Shown: in pieces, positions 58,772 to 64,000 of the stretch | Position numbering within the stretch: position 1 is the first letter of the stretch | How the letters are laid out: the number at the start of each line of letters is the position of its first letter | DNA from: Trachythela sp. YZ-2020 | Taxonomy: Eukaryota > Cnidaria > Anthozoa > Malacalcyonacea > Clavulariidae | Length of the DNA: 64,000 bases | NCBI GenBank assembly: GCA_016169945.1 | Contig: JADLSH010000231.1 | Location: 2,232,001-2,296,000 of the forward strand | Reading direction: 5' to 3' | Notes under the pieces: model-generated | What the model saw: only the letters and a program-made list of their open reading frames with translations | What the model was told of the DNA's origin: nothing | The model's database searches: none | Made by a program: the position numbers and the translations under genes

Positions 58772-61700
58772 TTAATAGCGTCTCATTGTTCCACTACGCG
58801 GGATGGTAGGCACAGGTGCACCCCTGAACGGGTCACTACGACCAGACATAGCCACAGCACGACGGCTGTCAATGATAGGTACAGTCATAGGAGGTGGAGC
58901 TGAATGTTGGCTGATCATTCTTGGTGGCAAAGCAGAACTACGGCCAGGTGGGATCACTGTACGAGATCTATCAATAGATGGATGCAACATAGCGCTTGAA
59001 GGATTTGTAGAAGCACTCCATGCAGAACGAGAAATATCTCGTACAGCAACACCACGCTCTCGAGATCTATCATGTTCTTTGTCAGCCGGCCACCCCCGTG
59101 CAGGTTCACTTATCACTGGTCTGCCAACACGAGCTACAGCATTTGCAGGGGGTGCTAACGTGTGTGATGACATAATAGGACGTGCATGGGCGCTGCTGCG
59201 GTCATTCCAACTCTCTCCAGGTCTGTCACGACTTGATGAGCTCCCAGCTGGAGGTGGTACCACTGGTTTCGGCAAACTTGAACGACTGGCCACATCACTC
59301 CCTAGAAGTCCACTCACACCAGCACGTTGTAATAACAATGACAATCCTTTCTGTGGATCAATCTTTTCTGTGCCATGTTCCCAGCTTGGTCGACGGTCAC
59401 GTGAGTCACGTTCACGGGGTGACTCACGGGTTGATCGGCTTGCACTCGGACGATCTCGCTCGGTACGACGATGTTCAACACGTGGCACCTCATCACGCGT
59501 GGAATGACTGCCACGTGGGTCTGAATGACCACCACGAGGATCACTACGACGTTCTCTGCTTGGAGTCGGTCTTGCTTCAGGGGCATCACGAGCTCCACGA
59601 TCACGACCAGACATACCGCTGAAGAACTCTCGACTATCACCACTTCTCTCGGGTGCAGGTCTCTTGCTGTCAGGCCAATATCCAGGACCACGTGTAGGAG
59701 ATTTCTCCCTGACATACGGATCTCCAGGTCGCTTCACGCCACGACGTTCTTCAGCACGTTGCCGTTCCATTCGCGCACGTTCTAACCTCTGTAAGCGCTC
59801 ACGTTCTAATCTTTCGCGTTCACGTTCCAATCTCTCGCGGTCTTCACGTAATTGTCGTTCTTGGATGAGTCTCAAACGTTCTCGTTCTTGTCTCTCTCGT
59901 TCGCGCTCACGTTCCAATTCACGTTGTCTCATTCGTTCACGTTCCAATCTCAATCGTTCTTGCCGTTCACGTTCTTCTCTTTCACGTAACAGTTGTAGAC
60001 GACGTCGTTCTCTTTCACGTTGTCTCATTCTCTCGCGCTCACGTTCCATCGCTTTCTCACGCATCATTCGTTCACGTTCTCGACGAATGCGTTCTCGTCG
60101 TTCACGTTCTCTTCTTTCACGCATTTGGCGTTCACGTTTCTCACGTCTGACGTCATCCAGGGACTTGATAGAAGGGCTGGGACGTCGATGAGAGGACTTG
60201 TCGTCTTTGCCGTCCTTCTTTACGGTGCTTGCTTTCGGAGTTTTACTATCGGCTTTTCCCTTTTCCCCTTTTACATCGCTTTCTTTTCCTATTATATTCG
60301 TTAATAAAACAAACATATTAAGCATACAAAATGAAATATTAGTGATGCATAGTTCGATATAGAGTTGCCATTATTTGAACCGCAGAACGCATAAAGTATT
60401 TAACAGGCTCCACATTGTCATTGTTATATTTCATGATGAAGACCTTTTCACCTTCTTAAAGTAATAAAGTTGAAAATTTTGCAACAATCGAAAGGAATTG
60501 CAACGGGAGATACACTGCTGAAAGTTGTCAATCCAATCATCGTTTGTGTATCTTCAGGCCATAATACCTTCAACAGATCTTCCTAATTTATCAACTTTGT
60601 TTACGGTGACAATAAAAGATTAAAAGTGTTTTACACGCAAGAGCAGTGCTTTGGTCGTTATTTATTGCATCATTTCTCTCTTTTGGGAGAGATCCGCATC
60701 AACCATCCAAGGGTCTGTCAGGAGAAGCTGACATGATTTGATTGCTGTGCAGCTGGTTTCCTCACAACCCAAGGCTCTTATATATGACTGCATTGTAGCC
60801 AGCACAGTTGTAAAGCCGTTTCAATAGACTTCATCTGACTGACTGTGCAATGACGACCAGGCCAAAGGGATGCGAAGCGAAGCGATAATTACTATGCCGA
60901 GTTTGCCTTCACCGAAAGTTTGGATACATATTTTACCTGTAGTAAGAACGCGACTATGAAATGAAGCTGTTGAAAATAGGACTAACATTTATAGAATGTC
61001 AATCAGACTTTTCATTTAAACAGGGTAATGAATGAATAATTGTGACGTCAACGACTGTTCTAAAACCAGGTTGGTTTCGGGTTTGTGCTGCACATTCGAG
61101 TTCTCATCATTGGAAAACAAAAAATCATGATCTTGATTTTGTAACGATCAATAAATCTTGATCGTTTGTAAAGCACATCAAATTCCAATCATACAAGGGC
61201 TGAAGCGGGCTGCAGTCTGTTAGTACAGCTGGGGTTACACGAGTGACGAATGAAGAAACATAAGAGGACGTATATAAGTAGTTTGACTTCATCTTAACTG
61301 TGGCCGAAAGCCATACCACTTGAATTCTCACAAGCATTCTCCTCGAAATTTCAACATATAGAGGGCATTTCGAGGTTAAATATACACCGACTGGGGGTGA
61401 AAAGAAGGGCAACCTTAGTTTACACATCCCTAAAACCTCACCAGTCTTCGCAATTGCTTTGCCATCAGATTTCGCTGCGGGTGTTTTCTCGTCAGATTTT
61501 TCTGTCTTCGTCTTGGTGTCTGCTGCTTTCTTTTCAGCGCCCTTTTCATTATCTTTCACTGCTTTGTCATCTTTTGCTTTAGGCGCAGCTGAGGAGAGAG
61601 AACATGTGTGTTAACTGTTAAACTCAACAGTTTGTAAAGAATACGGAAGCAGGGATGGATTTACTTGGGCGGGGGGTGCAGGAGAGGTGCCAATTCCCAT

Positions 61701-64000
61701 ATCAAATCCAAATTTTGGATTTTACAGGGAATTTATCAAACAAAAATAGAATATCGGCCATTGATGGGCCTTTTCGACCATCTAGGCAATCTTATTTTTC
61801 AAAAATGTTCTGACAAGATGACTCCCACGATTCAGCTTGCCTCGGATGCCAGCAACGTCCTACTTCATGACAACGGAGCGCCCGCTTAGCACCAACCCCA
61901 CCCCTTATCAGATCAAGCTGGATCCATCCCTGTACGGAAGATCAAAGAATTTCCCACCAATACTTACACCTTTTAAATTGGCCGACGTTTGTTTACAGTA
62001 TATCCAATTTACAACTTTCTATATCTTACATGCCATTCTCCTTTACATACAAGTGTTTTACATAGTGCACTCACCAGGTTTTGTTGCTTTCTTTGCAGCA
62101 GCTTTTTTGGCCGCTGCTGTACTAACTGCAGTTGGTAGACGATCACCTTTCGCCTGTAAGAAATAGAGAAGGAGAAATGGTTAATAGATCAGTGCCATTA
62201 AAGTCTATACGGTTATGTTTTTTATGTTCTTGATGGTGGTTTTGCGTGTATAACCAAAACACGCTATTTTTCATATGCAAACTTCGATTACAGTATATCT
62301 ATAGCAATTGAATATTTGGGATTTTTACACCAAAATTTTCAATGTTTAACGCCAATATTTCTTCGAACTCGTATGTGAACTTTCTAATGCACGTGAATTC
62401 GGGGCCAATGCATGCAAATTCTCATGTGTCCTATAAATACTTTAGCCTATGCTTATCTGCCATTACTTCATAACCGCTGGTTGATATTGACTTTTATGGA
62501 GGGATTCGGTTTGAGACTCGTGACTGTGATGAACAACACCCTGCCAGACGAGCAAAACTTACCCGATCAACTGTTATACTACGTCCATGCATTTCAGTCC
62601 GATGTAGATGCTGGATACACTTTGCTGCTTCTTCACTGGTTGACATGGTAACCAGACCAAAACATTGACCACCAGGAGACTTAGAGTTAGTCACTATCTT
62701 AGCACCAACAACCTAATCACCAAAGACGGAATAACGAATCAGTATGATAAGTTGAAAATTTACATGAGACAAATGCAGAATTATCCACTAACTTAAGGAG
62801 GCTCCCTACAGTAATGCGCAATATTTGGGGGATTCTAAGAAGGAATACATCTTTGTAGCAGAAAAACTAATCAACATTTTCACTGTCAAAATTAGATGAA
62901 TTTTAGCAGCAAAAACCAAAACTAATTTGCAATTCATGTAAAGGCATCATATCCAAATTCATTGCTTCGATGTCGTAAAGCTACATTAACACATCGCGAT
63001 TTGTCGGGCCGATTTGAGGATTTGTTACATGATAATTATTACGAATACTATCAGATCGTGGTGCTGGCCACGATATTTTCAAATATGATCAATAGGGATA
63101 CGAAATTGATCCGACAAATGGCAGTGTGTAAACGTAACATACAGGAATGTTGAGCTGTTCGTGTGAGCTTAAAATGCACAAAGATATTAGTCCCAGCCGA
63201 AACCTCACAAAGCACGAGACTATGGTCGGTTCGCGCTACAAAATTCGCAAGTGGAAAACCAGGATTAAGCCTGTTTTCCACTTCGACCGTGTCAGTAGCG
63301 TTTTCTTTTGTTCCAATGTCATTAGTTCTGGTCTAATGCTCTCAAAACAAAGAATTACGTATCAATACTTTCGGAATGGAAGCATCCCCACTAAGTACAT
63401 ACAGTATACCCGCAGACATAAAGGATTTTACTTTGTAGCAAATACTACATACAATACAAACAAGATGATAATCATTGATACCTTTCCATACTGTGTAAAT
63501 CTTGTCTTCAGATCAGCTGCACGAGTCATGGAGGATAGATTACTGACCCACAAACTCTTTCCCATTTCTTTTTTCTTTGCATCCGTTCCTCCTTTCTTTG
63601 CATCAACTGTACTTTTCTTTTCATCAGGTTTCTTTTCATCCTTGGTCTCCGCTTTTTTCTCCGTTTTCTTCTCATCTTTCTTCACCGCTGCTTTCTTGGC
63701 TGGTTCTTCTTTTTTCACTTGTTTTATTTCTTTTTTCTCTTCTTTTTTCTCCTCAGTCTTGGCTTCTTTCTTCTGGTCTTTCTTCTCACTTTCTTTTACC
63801 TTTGTTTCAGTCTTTGTTTCAGTCTTTGTTTCAGTCTTTGTTTCAGTGTTTATTTCGGGCTCTTCCGATTCTTTCTCCTTATCAACACTTTCTTCTTTCT
63901 CAGTTTCAGCCTCAACTTTTACCTCATCCCTAGAAATATTTTATTAATTATTAGTGCTTTAAGCTTTACCAATGTCTAATCACTCTATTACACTTACCCG
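58772..64000 (-). CDS. SAFB: SAFB/SLTM-like nuclear RNA-binding protein (3' exons)
   Basis: Exons: 63998-64000 (end of an exon cut by the window), 63482-63929, 62563-62712, 62075-62153, 61442-61588, 58772-60288. All junctions are GT-AG and the frame is kept for 779 residues to the stop. Order of parts: acidic and K/E-rich region with TETK repeats, an RRM split by an intron ([22 protein letters not shown], then [23 protein letters not shown] and [18 protein letters not shown]), a [12 protein letters not shown] linker, and a long R/E-rich helical stretch that turns into an Arg/Ser/Pro-rich tail with [18 protein letters not shown] proteins bind scaffold-attachment DNA and RNA in the nucleus and act in transcription and splicing. 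The RRM motif HLHRTE is typical of the family. The N-terminal SAP domain must lie beyond the right edge. Confidence 0.93.
62975..63142. mobile_element. Decayed MITE in a SAFB-like intron
   Basis: CATCGCGATTTGTCGGGCCG at the left and GATCCGACAAATGGCAGTGTG at the right match the arms of the TAA-flanked element at 18735-18905. The ends are eroded. Confidence 0.75.
63800..63850 (-). repeat. 12-bp coding repeat encoding TETK units
   Basis: GTTTCAGTCTTT repeated four times within the K/E-rich exon, giving a run of Thr-Glu-Thr-Lys on the minus strand. It keeps frame because the unit is 12 bp. Confidence 0.9.

Noticed and set aside
58803..60304. Plus-strand open frames opposite the SAFB-like last exon
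   Set aside because: They are mirror readings of an R/E-rich coding exon and resemble no family; the minus strand has splice sites and a recognisable protein.
63147..63947. 266-codon plus-strand frame rich in Phe and Ser
   Set aside because: It is the complement of the K/E-rich exon and RRM exon of the SAFB-like gene.

Overview
This is nuclear DNA from an animal, most likely a cnidarian and probably an anthozoan (coral or sea anemone). The pointers are GT-AG introns, AT-rich intergenic DNA, a SAFB-type nuclear RNA-binding gene, a fungal PsiD-like decarboxylase gene, and a dense mix of CR1/L2-type LINEs, a Penelope-like element with hammerhead ribozymes, Ty3-type remnants and many short inverted-repeat elements. 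The species is inferred, not read from a marker gene.

Only two host genes can be assembled, both on the minus strand. (1) A phosphatidylserine-decarboxylase-family gene runs from about 23.7 kb down to 17.4 kb in four exons: 23330-23600 (or 23687), 19090-19316, 18274-18625 and 17411-17940. All splice sites and phases agree, giving about 459 residues with the self-cleaving GGST motif. (2) The 3' part of a SAFB/SLTM-like gene runs from the right edge to 58.77 kb. It has a partial exon at 63998-64000 and five further exons that stay in one frame for 779 residues, with a K/E-rich region, an RRM split over two exons and a long R/E-rich C-terminus.

The most unusual structure is between them. The first exon of the decarboxylase gene, with its upstream DNA and part of intron 1, occurs three times in tandem (exon copies at 23.3, 26.9 and 42.9 kb). 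Each copy is open and has the same splice donor and phase, but exons 2-4 exist only once, downstream of the first copy. Either the gene has three interchangeable first coding exons and promoters, or two copies are young relics. The duplicated units cover about 22.0-51.7 kb and were later split by large insertions: a 6.4 kb TTAA-flanked element at 28148-34552, a TIR element at 37671-41572 with a short relative at 41579-41903, and a 4.3 kb element with 8-bp target duplications at 43859-48172.

Layout: 0-1.6 kb, no gene. 1.65-3.8 kb, decayed Ty3/gypsy-type element. 4.06-4.87 kb, 9-bp repeat array. 6.8-12.3 kb, a LINE on the minus strand (ORF1, endonuclease, reverse transcriptase, C-terminus, TTGA-repeat tail) broken by CAGGGTGTCCC-ended elements. 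13-17 kb, short inverted-repeat elements and a LINE 3' end. 17.4-23.7 kb, decarboxylase gene. 22-51.7 kb, triplicated segment with nested elements. 51.7-58.3 kb, mostly unassigned, with a hAT-like transposase fragment and a 20-bp tandem repeat. 58.3-64 kb, SAFB-like gene. The Penelope-like copy at 29.06-31.64 kb is a fold-back with a hammerhead ribozyme in each arm.
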